Notes: generated by a model not told the origin, from the sequence alone. 50,090 nucleotides of DNA from DASUGM01 sp036274055 (GCA_036274055.1 DASUGM010000130.1:1-50090), one strand, 5' to 3'; counted from the first letter of the stretch, positions 41,167-49,717 are shown. Made by a program: numbers and translations.

Positions 41167-42185
41167 TTCGCCTGCACCTTGATCTCAATGCTCCCGCTGC
41201 TCCCGCCGGCCGGCACGGCCACCAGCTTGTTGTAATAGGCGACGCGGAAATTGGTATTCACGGGATTGTCTTCGTCGAAGAAGCTGTCGATGTCGCCGTC
41301 GTCGAGCGGCTCGACGCGGACGACGTAGACACCCGGCTTGAGTCCGATCATCGCGAAGTCACCCTGACTATTGAGCGTGAACGCGCCCACCATCGCGCCG
41401 TTGGTCGAGTTGAACGCGACGACATGGGCGCCAAAGACGCCCGAGCCGTTCAGCGTCACCTTGCCGCTGATCGCGCCGGACTGCGCGGAGAAGCCCGACG
41501 CCGGATAGAGATCGGAGATCCCGGCAATGTCGTCGGCTTCGGGAGTGCGATCCTCGATATTGCCGGTCGGGTAGGCGATCGGGAACATCACCGCGCGTTT
41601 GCCGAGCACGCGCCGGCCTTCATTCGCGGTGCCGGCGTTGACGAGTTCGGTCTCGCCGAGCGCCGAATGACCGAGGCCATAGAGGTGGCCGATCTCGTGG
41701 ACGGCCACCGACTCGAGATCGAACCGGCCCGGCAGTCCGCCGCTGGCCGCTGACCAGTTGAATCCGTCGTTGAAGAAGATGTCGGCGGCGATGACCTGCC
41801 CGGTGACGTCGTCCTGCTCAAACGTCGTCGCGCCGAGCGTGTTGTCGAGGTCCGGCCGGTTCTCGAAGCTGAGAAATCCGATGACGAACGCGCCGTCCTC
41901 GGAGAACGGCAACGCACTGGTGAAGCCGGCGAACTGCGACGACGTATTCGCCGACGACACGGCATTCCAGCTGCCAAACGCGCGCCCGACCGCCTGCCGG
42001 AGCTGATCGGCACTGACGAAGTCGTCGTCGCGGTTGGTGACGAAGTAGCGGATCGGCTGCTGACTCCAGCGCAGCGTGACGACGCGATCGCCGATGCGGG
42101 CGCCAAGCTTCAGATACGCGTGTAAGGCCGGCGCTGACAGGAACAGCGCGACGGCGACCGCCAGGCCGATGAGCACCCGCTTCAT
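41163..42185 (-). CDS. Secreted matrixin-type zinc metalloprotease
   Basis: A 340-residue exported protease with a signal peptide (about residues 1-23). The metzincin zinc motif HEIGHLYGLGH (His163, Glu164, His167, His173) is complete, and VMFPIAYP a little further on gives the Met-turn. This resembles matrix metalloproteinases. A C-terminal carboxypeptidase-regulatory-like beta-sandwich (about 245-340, ISGKVTLNGSGVFGAHVVAFNS) is a common add-on for surface display. The start overlaps the upstream exported-protein gene by four bases. Earlier in-frame extension to 42401 is a shadow of that gene. Confidence 0.9.
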   Translation of the reverse strand: MKRVLIGLAVAVALFLSAPALHAYLKLGARIGDRVVTLRWSQQPIRYFVTNRDDDFVSADQLRQAVGRAFGSWNAVSSANTSSQFAGFTSALPFSEDGAFVIGFLSFENRPDLDNTLGATTFEQDDVTGQVIAADIFFNDGFNWSAASGGLPGRFDLESVAVHEIGHLYGLGHSALGETELVNAGTANEGRRVLGKRAVMFPIAYPTGNIEDRTPEADDIAGISDLYPASGFSAQSGAISGKVTLNGSGVFGAHVVAFNSTNGAMVGAFTLNSQGDFAMIGLKPGVYVVRVEPLDDGDIDSFFDEDNPVNTNFRVAYYNKLVAVPAGGSSGSIEIKVQAK

Positions 42186-42754
42186 CGGCGACCTCCGCTG
42201 CTCTGTCCGGCGACGATCAAGCGCACGAACGAATCGAATTCCTGCACCGCCATCGGCTTGCGCCGGAGGTCGCCACGAACGACCGGGCCGCTGGCCGCGG
42301 CCGTGCGCCCGCCGACGACCGGCGTCTCGACGATCGCCCGCCCGGTGCGCGCTTCGGCCTGCACCCGATACACACCCTGCGACAAGCCGACCGGCCGCCA
42401 ATTATTCTCGCCATCGCGCTTGAGGAAGAGGACGGCCTGTTCGTTGACGGCGAACCGGGGCGCACCGGTCATCACGAAGCGGTGGCCGTCGACCAGGCCG
42501 CCGGGGACGCGCACGGAGACGAACGGGTCGGCGGCGCCCTTGAGCACCGACGCGACCCGGAAGGTCGCCACCGATTCGACGCCGCCGGCGGCCAGGCGAA
42601 TCGCGCGGACGTCAGTAACGCGGCCGCGAATGATCAGACTCGAATCGACGACGATCTTCCTGAATTCGATCGGCACGCTGACGTGCGCGGCGATCGGCGC
42701 GACGGCCAGGATGAGCGCCACCAGAGCGGCGATGAGCGTCCGTGTCATCGCCAT
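42182..42754 (-). CDS. Exported protein of unknown function, coupled to matrixin
   Basis: A 190-residue protein with a signal peptide (about residues 1-23) and a beta-rich domain (VDSSLIIRGRVTDVRAIRL, VESVATFRVASVLKGAADPFVSVRVPGG, FAVNEQAVLFLKR, GVYRVQ), followed by a variable, basic tail (about 145-190). I do not recognise a named family; the layout (beta-strands with RGRVTDV and VLFLKR) suggests an OB- or Ig-like fold. Four-base overlap with matrixin implies they work together, perhaps as inhibitor, chaperone or anchor. It begins four bases after the lpxB stop. Confidence 0.72.
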   Translation of the reverse strand: MAMTRTLIAALVALILAVAPIAAHVSVPIEFRKIVVDSSLIIRGRVTDVRAIRLAAGGVESVATFRVASVLKGAADPFVSVRVPGGLVDGHRFVMTGAPRFAVNEQAVLFLKRDGENNWRPVGLSQGVYRVQAEARTGRAIVETPVVGGRTAAASGPVVRGDLRRKPMAVQEFDSFVRLIVAGQSSGGRR

Positions 42755-42758
42755 AAGT

Positions 42759-43895
42759 CTATTGAAAAACCGCGCGCACTGCTGCGGCGGCGCGCATCGA
42801 GGCGCCCGGCCCGCCGAGCTTCCGGCACACGTCGGCCAGCTCGTCGGTCATCGTCGCGACGCGCGAGGGATCGCGCAGCAGCGACACGGTTTCCCGGGCG
42901 ACGTTCTCGGGCGTGAACTGATCCTGGATCAACTCAGGGACGACCTGCCGGCCGGCGACGAGATTCACCATGCCGTAGGTCGAGACCCGCACAAACCGGC
43001 GGCCAATGCGATAGGTGGTCGGCGACAGCCGATAGACGATCACCATCGGCCGGCCATGCAGCGCCGTCTGCACGGTCGCGGTGCCTGACGCCGTTACGAC
43101 GACGTCACAGGCCGCCAGGACATCGTCGGCCGCGCCGTCGACGATCGCGACCCGGATCCCGGCCGACCGCAGCGCCGCGACGGGCTCGAACAGTGCGTCC
43201 TCGAGAGCGGGGGCGCGCGCGACGACGAACTGCACGCCGGGCACGGCGCGCGCGACGAGGCGCGCCGCAGCCGCGAGGTCGGGCAGAATCAGACGCAATT
43301 CATTCGGGCGGCTTCCCGGGAGCAGGCCTACCGTCGGCGCCGGCGCCTCGAGCCCCAGCGCCGGCAGAAACGCCTCGCGCGGATGGGTCGCGCGCGCCAG
43401 GTCGACGAGCGGATGGCCGACGAATTCGACCGGCACGCCGGCCTGCTCGTACATCTCCTGCTCGAACGGGAAGATCACGAGCATCTTGGCAACGTATTTC
43501 TTGATCGTCTGCAGCCGTCCCGCGCGCCAGGCCCAGAGTTGCGGGCTGACGTAATAGACCACCGGAATCCCGAGCTTGTGCATCACCGGGAGCAGGCGGA
43601 AATTGAAGTCCGGGAAATCCACGGCGACGAACACATCCGGACGGCGCTCGCGCGCAGCGTCGCCGAGCGTCCGCAGCATCTGCCACGACTTGCGCAGCAC
43701 GCCAAACGCTTCGACCAGTCCGGTGACCGAGACGCCGCGGTAGTCGCCGATCAACTCGGCCCCGGCGCGCTTCAGCCGCTCGCCGCCGAACCCGAAGGCC
43801 TCGACGTGCGGATCGATTGACTTCAGGGACGCGAGGAGCGCGGCGGCGTAAAGATCGCCGGAAGCCTCCCCGCAGGAGATCATGACCCGCGGCAC
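42759..43895 (-). CDS. lpxB: Lipid-A-disaccharide synthase
   Basis: A 378-residue peripheral inner-membrane glycosyltransferase (GT19) joining UDP-2,3-diacylglucosamine and lipid X to form the lipid A disaccharide. Signatures: ISCGEASGDLYAAALL at the N-terminus, VAVDFPDFNFRLLPVMHKLGIPVVYYVSPQLWAWR, VGHPLVDLA, LLPGSRPNELRLILP and VTASGTATVQTALHGRPMVIVYR. It begins one base after the downstream end of the inactive-type M16 gene, within a gapless run that starts with lpxD. It confirms that the organism makes lipid A. Confidence 0.96.
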   Translation of the reverse strand: MPRVMISCGEASGDLYAAALLASLKSIDPHVEAFGFGGERLKRAGAELIGDYRGVSVTGLVEAFGVLRKSWQMLRTLGDAARERRPDVFVAVDFPDFNFRLLPVMHKLGIPVVYYVSPQLWAWRAGRLQTIKKYVAKMLVIFPFEQEMYEQAGVPVEFVGHPLVDLARATHPREAFLPALGLEAPAPTVGLLPGSRPNELRLILPDLAAAARLVARAVPGVQFVVARAPALEDALFEPVAALRSAGIRVAIVDGAADDVLAACDVVVTASGTATVQTALHGRPMVIVYRLSPTTYRIGRRFVRVSTYGMVNLVAGRQVVPELIQDQFTPENVARETVSLLRDPSRVATMTDELADVCRKLGGPGASMRAAAAVRAVFQ

Positions 43896-43896
43896 G

Positions 43897-45360
43897 CTAT
43901 CGGACGCGGCGCAGCGTCGGGGAATCGAGATCGAGTTCGGACAGCGGAATGCGCTCGAAGTCGGTAAAGCCGACGGCCTTGAGCTGATTGACGAAGGTCG
44001 ACGCGTCGCCGACGAGCACGATGGCGAGCGCGTCGGGCTTGAGGAACTGCTTGGCGACGCGCTGAATCTCGCCCGGCGTCACCAGCTCGACCTTGCTCAG
44101 GTAGGTTTCGATCTCCGACAGGTCGAGGCCGTAGAACAGCCGCACCAGCACCTGTTCGGCAATCGCCGACGGGGATTCGATCGACAGCGGAAAGTGCCCG
44201 GACATGAAGTCCTGCGCGCCGCGGAGCTCGGCCGGATGCACGGTCTCGCGCTGGAGCCGCCAGAACTCGTCGACCATCAGGCGGAGCGATTCACCGGTGG
44301 TCGCGGTCCGGGTGTCGGTCTCGGCGACGACGTCGCCGGCGGTGCGGAAGGTGTGGAACGTCGCCGAGGCGCCATACGTGAGTCCGCGATCGGAGCGGAG
44401 CACGCCGAAGAGCCGGTTCGCGCCTTCACCGCCGAGGATCCGGATCGCCATGTCGAACGGGATGAAATCCGGATGCGTCCGCGGCATCGCGATGTGGCCG
44501 ACGCGGATTTCGGTCTGCGCCGATCCCGGGCGATCGATGACGACGACGCGAGGCTTCGCCGGCGGCGGATCGACGACCTTGACCTCCGGCACGTCCCGGC
44601 GCGTCCATTTGCCGAACGCGCGATCCGCGGCGGCAAACGCTTCGTCCGCGGTCAGGTCGCCGACGATCGCCAGCAGCGCGTTGTTGGGCACGAACCACGC
44701 CTTGTGGAAGGTGACCATGTCGTCGCGCGTGATTCTGGGCAGCGAATCCGGCGTGCCTTCATTCGGCCGCCCGTAGGGGTGGAAGCCGAAGACCAGCCGA
44801 TCGAAGACGGTGTTGGCGATGTAGTCGGGATCGTCGTAGCCGACCTGCATCGCCGAAATCGCCTGGCGCCGGTGCAGGTCGATCTCCGCCGGCGCAAACG
44901 CCGGGTTCTGGACGACGTCGGCGGCCAGCGCGAGCGCCAGGTCGGTCCGGTCCTTGACCACCGCGCCGCTGACGAAGGTCAGCTCGTTGCCGGAACTGAC
45001 GCCCATGATGCCGCCGGCCGAGTCGATCGCGTTGGCAATCTCTTGCGCCGATCGCGATGTCGTGCCCTGATTGATTAGTGAAGCGACGAAGTTGGCGACG
45101 CCGGGTTTGTCCGCCGGTTCCTGCATCGCGCCGGCGCGAATCAACAGCCGGTAGCTGATCGACGGCTGCTCGCGTTGCGGGACGAACAGAACCTGCAGGC
45201 CGTTGGTGAACGTTTTCAGTTGATAGGCGGGAAAATCGACCTGCCGCGCCTTGAGCGGCGGTGGCGGCACTTCGCGCGGCCACTCCTGCGCCTGAGCGGC
45301 GGCCGTCGCCGGCAGCAGCGCGGCGAAGGCGACCGCCAGGATCCGTGCGCGTCCCCTCAT
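43897..45360 (-). CDS. M16-family peptidase homologue lacking the zinc motif
   Basis: A 487-residue exported protein with a signal peptide (about residues 1-23) and two M16 domains. Where active members have HxxEH this one reads GVANFVASLINQGT, so zinc ligands are absent and it is presumably the non-catalytic partner. RLVFGFHPYGRPNEGTPDSLPRITRDDMVTFHKAWFVPNNALLAIVGDLT and GGEGANRLFGVLRSDRGLTYGASATFHTF are the standard M16 C-terminal blocks. Its start overlaps the active M16 gene stop by four bases, as expected for an obligate heterodimer. Periplasmic. Confidence 0.9.
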   Translation of the reverse strand: MRGRARILAVAFAALLPATAAAQAQEWPREVPPPPLKARQVDFPAYQLKTFTNGLQVLFVPQREQPSISYRLLIRAGAMQEPADKPGVANFVASLINQGTTSRSAQEIANAIDSAGGIMGVSSGNELTFVSGAVVKDRTDLALALAADVVQNPAFAPAEIDLHRRQAISAMQVGYDDPDYIANTVFDRLVFGFHPYGRPNEGTPDSLPRITRDDMVTFHKAWFVPNNALLAIVGDLTADEAFAAADRAFGKWTRRDVPEVKVVDPPPAKPRVVVIDRPGSAQTEIRVGHIAMPRTHPDFIPFDMAIRILGGEGANRLFGVLRSDRGLTYGASATFHTFRTAGDVVAETDTRTATTGESLRLMVDEFWRLQRETVHPAELRGAQDFMSGHFPLSIESPSAIAEQVLVRLFYGLDLSEIETYLSKVELVTPGEIQRVAKQFLKPDALAIVLVGDASTFVNQLKAVGFTDFERIPLSELDLDSPTLRRVR

Positions 45361-46724
45361 CGCTGGCCTCCGCCGCCGCCCGCGGCGGCGCCGCGCGGCA
45401 TGATCGTCAGCAGCATCCGCGACTCGGGCGTGAAGTAGGTCTTCGCCACCCGCTGGACGTCGGCCTGGGTCACGTTCTGGAACAGGTCGAACTCGCCGTC
45501 GGCGGTCTTGATGTCGTTGTGAATCACGATCGCATGGCCGAGATGGAGTGCTTTCATCCGCACCGTCTCCCGGCCGAGGATGTAGTCGCGCGCGAACTGG
45601 CGTTTGGCGCGCTCGAGTTCGGCGGCGGTCACGCCCTCGGTCTTGACCTTGTCGAGCTGCGCCTGCAGTTCCTTCAGCACGTTGTCCGGCTGCTGCCCGC
45701 GATCGACGACGGCGACCGCGTAGAACAGGTTCGGATGTTCGATCAGCTTCGCCTCGCCGAACGCGGCGAGCGCGATCTGTTTTTCGTAGACGAGCGACTT
45801 GTAGATCCGCGAACTCTCGCCGTCCGAGAGGATTTTGGCGAGGATGTGCAGCGGATACGCGTCGGGGTGGCCGTCGAACGTAATCGGATAGGAGACCACC
45901 ACGGCCGGCAGCGGCCACGATTCAGTGACCGTGAATTTGCGCTCGGCGGTCGGCGCCGGCTCCTTCGGGATGTCGCGCGGCACGTCCTTGCCGCGCACGA
46001 CCCGGCCGAGATACTTGTCGACCAGCCCCTGGGCCTGCTTGGTCTCGAAATCGCCGACGACGACGACCGTCGCGTTGTTCGGCACGTAGTAGAGATCGTG
46101 GAACGCACGGACGTCCTGAATCGTCGCCGCTTCGAGATCGGCGATGCTGCCGATGGTCTGATGCTTGTAAGGATGCGTCGTGAACGCGTGGTCGAAGATG
46201 ATCTCGGGCAGGCGGCCGAACGGCTGGTTCTCGAAGCGCATCCGCCGCTCTTCCTTGACGACCTCGCGTTCGTTCTTGAACTTGTCGTCGCTGACTTCGA
46301 GTGACGCCATCCGATCGGCTTCGAGCCAGAGCACCAGCGGCAGGTACTGCGAGGGCACGGTCTGCCAGTAGATCGTCGCGTCCTCGTCGGTCTCGGCGTT
46401 CGACTCGCCGCCGATGCTCGTGATCCACGACGGATGCTGATCGGGCCGCACGTTCTTCGATCCCTTGAACATCAGGTGTTCGAACAGGTGCGCGAATCCG
46501 GTGCGGCCGGGTTTCTCGTCCTTCGATCCGACGTGATACCAGACCGCGACGTGGACAATCGGCGTCGAGTGATCTTCGAGATAGACCACGTTCAAGCCGT
46601 TCGGCAACGTGGTCATCGTGTAGTCGAACTTCGGCGGCCGGACGATCGAGTCGGCCGCCGTGGCGCCGGACAACGTCACCGCCGCGGCGACCAGCGTCAA
46701 CGCGCCGAGCCACTGACGAATCAT
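45357..46724 (-). CDS. M16-family zinc peptidase, catalytic subunit
   Basis: A 455-residue exported metallopeptidase (signal peptide about residues 1-24). The inverted zinc motif is HLFEH (His79, Glu82, His83) with the distal ligand Glu159 in VVKEERRM, exactly the HxxEH-(76)-E spacing. LSDGESSRIYKSLVYEKQIA lies in the second domain. It probably degrades peptides or processes envelope proteins together with the inactive-type subunit encoded next. It is 15 bases downstream of lpxD; CATAAT on the minus strand (46739-46734) could be an internal -10. A Gly-rich tail (GGGGGQR) ends the protein. Confidence 0.92.
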   Translation of the reverse strand: MIRQWLGALTLVAAAVTLSGATAADSIVRPPKFDYTMTTLPNGLNVVYLEDHSTPIVHVAVWYHVGSKDEKPGRTGFAHLFEHLMFKGSKNVRPDQHPSWITSIGGESNAETDEDATIYWQTVPSQYLPLVLWLEADRMASLEVSDDKFKNEREVVKEERRMRFENQPFGRLPEIIFDHAFTTHPYKHQTIGSIADLEAATIQDVRAFHDLYYVPNNATVVVVGDFETKQAQGLVDKYLGRVVRGKDVPRDIPKEPAPTAERKFTVTESWPLPAVVVSYPITFDGHPDAYPLHILAKILSDGESSRIYKSLVYEKQIALAAFGEAKLIEHPNLFYAVAVVDRGQQPDNVLKELQAQLDKVKTEGVTAAELERAKRQFARDYILGRETVRMKALHLGHAIVIHNDIKTADGEFDLFQNVTQADVQRVAKTYFTPESRMLLTIMPRGAAAGGGGGQR

Positions 46725-46739
46725 ATGTCCTGAATTATG

Positions 46740-47771
46740 TCAGAGAAGCTTGAGGCGGGATTCGATCGCGGCGAGCCGGGCTTCGAGTTCGGCGACCGCC
46801 TGACGCAGCTTTGGCAGACGGCGGATCAGCGCCACCGACTCGCGCCACTCGCCGGCGTCGCGCGCGGGAATGCCGGCGACGCGCATCCCGGCGTCGATGT
46901 CTTTCCACACCGCCGACTTCGACTGGACCACCGCGCCGCGGCCAATCGTGGCGTGGTTGACGACGCCGACCTGCCCCGCCAGCACGACGTCGTCTTCGAG
47001 CACCGCGCTGCCGGCGATGCCGACGTGGGCCGCGAGCAGCACGTTCCTGCCGATCTTCACGCCGTGCGCAACCTGAACGAGGTTGTCGATCTTGGTGCCG
47101 GCGCCGATCCGCGTTTCGCCGATCGCCGGCCGATCGACCGCCGTATGCGATCCGATCTCGACGTCGTCCTCGATGACGACGCGCGCCACCTGCGGGATTT
47201 TCTGATGGCTGCCGTCGTCGCGCCTGGCGAACCCGAAACCGTCACTGCCGATCACCGCGGCGTCCTGCAGGACGACGCGATTGCCGATCTCGACGCCTTC
47301 GCGCACCGAGACCTGGGCGTGGATGCGGCAGTCGGTCCCGATCGTCGCGCCGGGACCGATCACGGCATGCGCATGGACGACGGTCCGGGCGCCGACGCGC
47401 GCGCCCGGCCCGATGACCGCAAATGGACCGACCGCGACGTCGGCGCCGATCGTCGCGGTGGGATCGATGGCGGCAAGCGGGCTGATCCCGGCCGGCCCCG
47501 GCGCCGCCGGCGCGAGCAACGCGACCGCCGTGGCGAACGCCAGATAGGGCTGGCGCGTGCGCAGAATCGCGCACGGTGCCGCGCGGACGGCATCGTCGCA
47601 AATCAGCGCCGACGCGCGCGTCGCGGCGACGCGCGCCGCGTATTTCGAGTTAGCGAGAAAGGTGAGGTCGCCGGGGCCCGCGTGGTCGAGCGAGTTCACG
47701 CGCGCGATCTCGATCGCGCCGTCGCCTTCAAGGGTGCACCCAAGGCGCGCAGCCAGATCCGCCAGCGTCAC
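46740..47771 (-). CDS. lpxD: UDP-3-O-(3-hydroxyacyl)glucosamine N-acyltransferase
   Basis: A 343-residue left-handed beta-helix acyltransferase for the third step of lipid A synthesis. An N-terminal uridine-binding domain (about residues 1-100, VNSLDHAGPGDLTFLANSKY) precedes many hexapeptide repeats (ATIGADVAVGPFAVIGPGARVG...). The catalytic His is in NLVQVAHGVKIG. A C-terminal helix (LPKLRQAVAELEARLAAIESRL) trimerises. GTG 47771 is the start; upstream extension to 48035 is Arg-rich shadow. The usual partners fabZ and lpxA are not adjacent; M16 peptidases and lpxB follow instead. Confidence 0.94.
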   Translation of the reverse strand: MTLADLAARLGCTLEGDGAIEIARVNSLDHAGPGDLTFLANSKYAARVAATRASALICDDAVRAAPCAILRTRQPYLAFATAVALLAPAAPGPAGISPLAAIDPTATIGADVAVGPFAVIGPGARVGARTVVHAHAVIGPGATIGTDCRIHAQVSVREGVEIGNRVVLQDAAVIGSDGFGFARRDDGSHQKIPQVARVVIEDDVEIGSHTAVDRPAIGETRIGAGTKIDNLVQVAHGVKIGRNVLLAAHVGIAGSAVLEDDVVLAGQVGVVNHATIGRGAVVQSKSAVWKDIDAGMRVAGIPARDAGEWRESVALIRRLPKLRQAVAELEARLAAIESRLKLL

Positions 47772-47780
47772 GGCGGCGCG

Positions 47781-47786
47781 AGTATA
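47781..47786 (-). promoter_or_regulatory. Candidate -10 box (TATACT) before lpxD
   Basis: Read on the minus strand, TATACT lies at -15 to -10 from the lpxD GTG at 47771, in the 29-base gap after the KHE1-like gene. No Shine-Dalgarno sequence is present, so a leaderless or nearly leaderless internal transcript is possible. Confidence 0.4.
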
Positions 47787-47800
47787 CACCGCGGCGCCAG

Positions 47801-48484
47801 TCACGCTTCGTCGCCGGCGACGCGCTCGACGAAACGGCACAGGCGCTCGAGCCCGAGCGCCGCCGAGATCTCGTCGAGTCGGCGCCCGCGGGTTTCGGCG
47901 TCGGGCAAATCGAGGACGCCGCGAATCGCGGCCAACTCGGCGGACGGCTCGAACGACCACTGCGTCGCGCGCAATCCCTGCTGTGCGCCCTGCATCGCGT
48001 AGAAGTGTCCGACCGCGCGAAACGCGAAGTACCACGACACCACGTTCGGTCCCGGCACGAAGAAGAACAACGGACCGGTGATGATCGTCACGACCGCGTC
48101 GATGATCGTCCAGCGCCGGTGTTTGGCGAGGTCGGCGGCGAATTCACGTCGGGCCACGGCGAGGGCGGCGGTGCCGTCGAGGTCGTCGGGGTGCACCAGC
48201 GTTGCCGCCGCGGCCGCGCGCAGATGCCACAGCAGCCGCATCTCGGCAACCGCCTCGGCGAGCTTGCGCGTCACCCACTTGCGAATCCGGCCGCGCTCGG
48301 GATGCGGGTGGTCGCCGGGCCCGCGACGCTCCTCTTCCTCGCCCTCGGCGAGGGCGCGCTTGAACCCGTCGACCAGCCGGCCCCACAACGACGCCGGCCG
48401 GCCCGCCTCGGCGGGCGGCGCCGTCGCCACTTCGCAATACAACTCGAGGCGCGCGTGGCCCGCCGGGACGAGGTAAACCTTCAT
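47801..48484 (-). CDS. KHE1-like (mitochondrial K+/H+ exchange-related) protein
   Basis: A 227-residue protein without signal peptide. The N-terminus MKVYLVPAGHARLELYCE is followed by a charged region and then AKHRRWTIIDAVVTIITGPLFFFVPGPNVVSWYFAFRAVGHFYAMQGAQQGL (about residues 120-171). That block, with its PGPN, R and H-x3-QGA pattern, resembles the Mit_KHE1 family first named from yeast mitochondria. One or two membrane segments lie around the PGPN block. Bacterial function is unknown; ion homeostasis is a guess from the family name. It lies between the S1/P1 nuclease gene and lpxD with 22- and 29-base gaps. Confidence 0.6.
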   Translation of the reverse strand: MKVYLVPAGHARLELYCEVATAPPAEAGRPASLWGRLVDGFKRALAEGEEEERRGPGDHPHPERGRIRKWVTRKLAEAVAEMRLLWHLRAAAAATLVHPDDLDGTAALAVARREFAADLAKHRRWTIIDAVVTIITGPLFFFVPGPNVVSWYFAFRAVGHFYAMQGAQQGLRATQWSFEPSAELAAIRGVLDLPDAETRGRRLDEISAALGLERLCRFVERVAGDEA

Positions 48485-48506
48485 GCCTGACGGAATAGAC
48501 GACGAG

Positions 48507-49403
48507 TCAGCGCCGGATGATGCGCGCCGGGGGCCGAGGGGTATCGATGGCGAGCGCCGGCTTGCCAGCGGCGGTCCAGGCCGCGACGATGACGCTGGCC
48601 ACGCCGTTGACCGAATCGTTGAGCCGCTTTTCCAACGCCGGACGCGCGCCCTTGAAGAACGCCGCGAAGTACGCGTCGTCGTAGAGCTCGCGACCTTCGG
48701 TGGCCGCGCGATCCGCCGCGAGGATGCCGCCGACCATCGCCTCGCTGTGAATCAACGCGTCGAAAGCGAACGTCTTGATGTCGCCAATCGGCGCGATCGC
48801 GACCGGCGTCCAGGCGATCACCGACAGATTGCGCATCGGCAGCGCAGTCTCGAACCGAGAGTGAATGCCGCGCTGGTTAGTCGCCTGGCCGTCGTAATTG
48901 ACGACGGCGTGGAACGGCTGATGCGCGTCGCCGACGTAGTGCGACAGCACGGCCGACAGATAGCGGACGTTGTCGCCGGCGAATCCTTGCCCGGCGGCGA
49001 TCCTTTTGAACTCCTCGACCAGCTTGTTGTAGATCTCTTCCATCCGCCACGGCAGCCGTCCCCACCTGGCGGCGTTGTCGGCGCCGACTTTGGCGACGTA
49101 GGCGGCGTAGTCGCGCGGGATGCCCGCGAACGGGCGCTTGTCGATCGCGTCCATGTCGAGAAAGTGGTTGGGATCCTCGTCGCCCATGACGCCCTTGAGG
49201 CCGACAACGCGCCACAGGTCGGGATCAGCGGCGTGCTCGCTGATGAACTCGATCCGCTGCAGGTAGAACGGCCGGATCTCGGCCGGCAGATGCTCGATCG
49301 CGCGCTTGGTGATGAGACGGTGGACGTCCATCCCCCACGCACCAAGCGACACCGGCATCGAGCACGCGACCGCCGCGAACAGCGCCGGAATAATGACGCG
49401 CAT
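48507..49403 (-). CDS. Secreted S1/P1-type zinc nuclease
   Basis: A 298-residue exported enzyme of the S1/P1 nuclease/phospholipase C fold. Signal peptidase cleavage between Ala22 and Trp23 would expose the N-terminal Trp that this family uses as a zinc ligand (AWGMDVHRLITKRAI). Other ligands are in FLDMD and HYVGDAHQPFHAV, with a later His/Asp. Members cut single-stranded nucleic acid or phosphodiesters in the periplasm. Start ATG 49403 is 12 bases from a TAGCAT box, so the mRNA may be leaderless. It heads the long minus-strand run. Confidence 0.9.
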   Translation of the reverse strand: MRVIIPALFAAVACSMPVSLGAWGMDVHRLITKRAIEHLPAEIRPFYLQRIEFISEHAADPDLWRVVGLKGVMGDEDPNHFLDMDAIDKRPFAGIPRDYAAYVAKVGADNAARWGRLPWRMEEIYNKLVEEFKRIAAGQGFAGDNVRYLSAVLSHYVGDAHQPFHAVVNYDGQATNQRGIHSRFETALPMRNLSVIAWTPVAIAPIGDIKTFAFDALIHSEAMVGGILAADRAATEGRELYDDAYFAAFFKGARPALEKRLNDSVNGVASVIVAAWTAAGKPALAIDTPRPPARIIRR

Positions 49404-49409
49404 CGCAGC

Positions 49410-49419
49410 ATGCTAGCAT
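49410..49419. promoter_or_regulatory. Palindromic bidirectional -10 element (ATGCTAGCAT)
   Basis: The 10-base perfect palindrome holds TAGCAT on both strands: plus 49414-49419 and minus 49415-49410. Each lies at exactly -12 to -7 from its start codon, GTG 49426 (gatC) and ATG 49403 (nuclease). With only 22 bases between the two start codons and no Shine-Dalgarno sequence for either gene, both appear to be leaderless and to share one promoter core. Confidence 0.6.
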
Positions 49420-49425
49420 CCCGAG

Positions 49426-49716
49426 GTGGCCAGCCCGTTGACCGACGCCGACGTCCGCCGCGTCGCCGAACTCGCGCGGTTGACGCTCTCGCCCGACGAC
49501 GTCGCGCTCTTCACGGTGCAGCTCGGAAACATCCTCGCCTACGCCGAAACCATCAACGAGGCTGACACCAGCGCCGTCGCCCCGACGTCACATCCGTTGC
49601 CCGCCGAATCGGCACTCCGCGACGACGAGTCGCGGCCGTGTCTGGATCGCGAGCGCGCGCTCGCCAACGCCCCCGATAGCGGCGCCGGCCTGTTCAAAGT
49701 TCCGAAGGTCCTCTGA
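49426..49716 (+). CDS. gatC: Aspartyl/glutamyl-tRNA amidotransferase subunit C
   Basis: A 96-residue GatC, normal length. It shows VRRVAELARLTLSPDDVALFTVQLGNILAYAETINEADTSAVAPTSHPLP and ends with the LRDDESRPCLDRERALANAPDSGAGLFKVPKVL tail that wraps around GatA. The complex GatCAB amidates Glu-tRNA(Gln) or Asp-tRNA(Asn) in the cytoplasm. GTG start with no Shine-Dalgarno sequence but a well-placed TAGCAT. gatA follows one base after the stop codon. Confidence 0.95.
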   Translation: MASPLTDADVRRVAELARLTLSPDDVALFTVQLGNILAYAETINEADTSAVAPTSHPLPAESALRDDESRPCLDRERALANAPDSGAGLFKVPKVL

Positions 49717-49717
49717 C

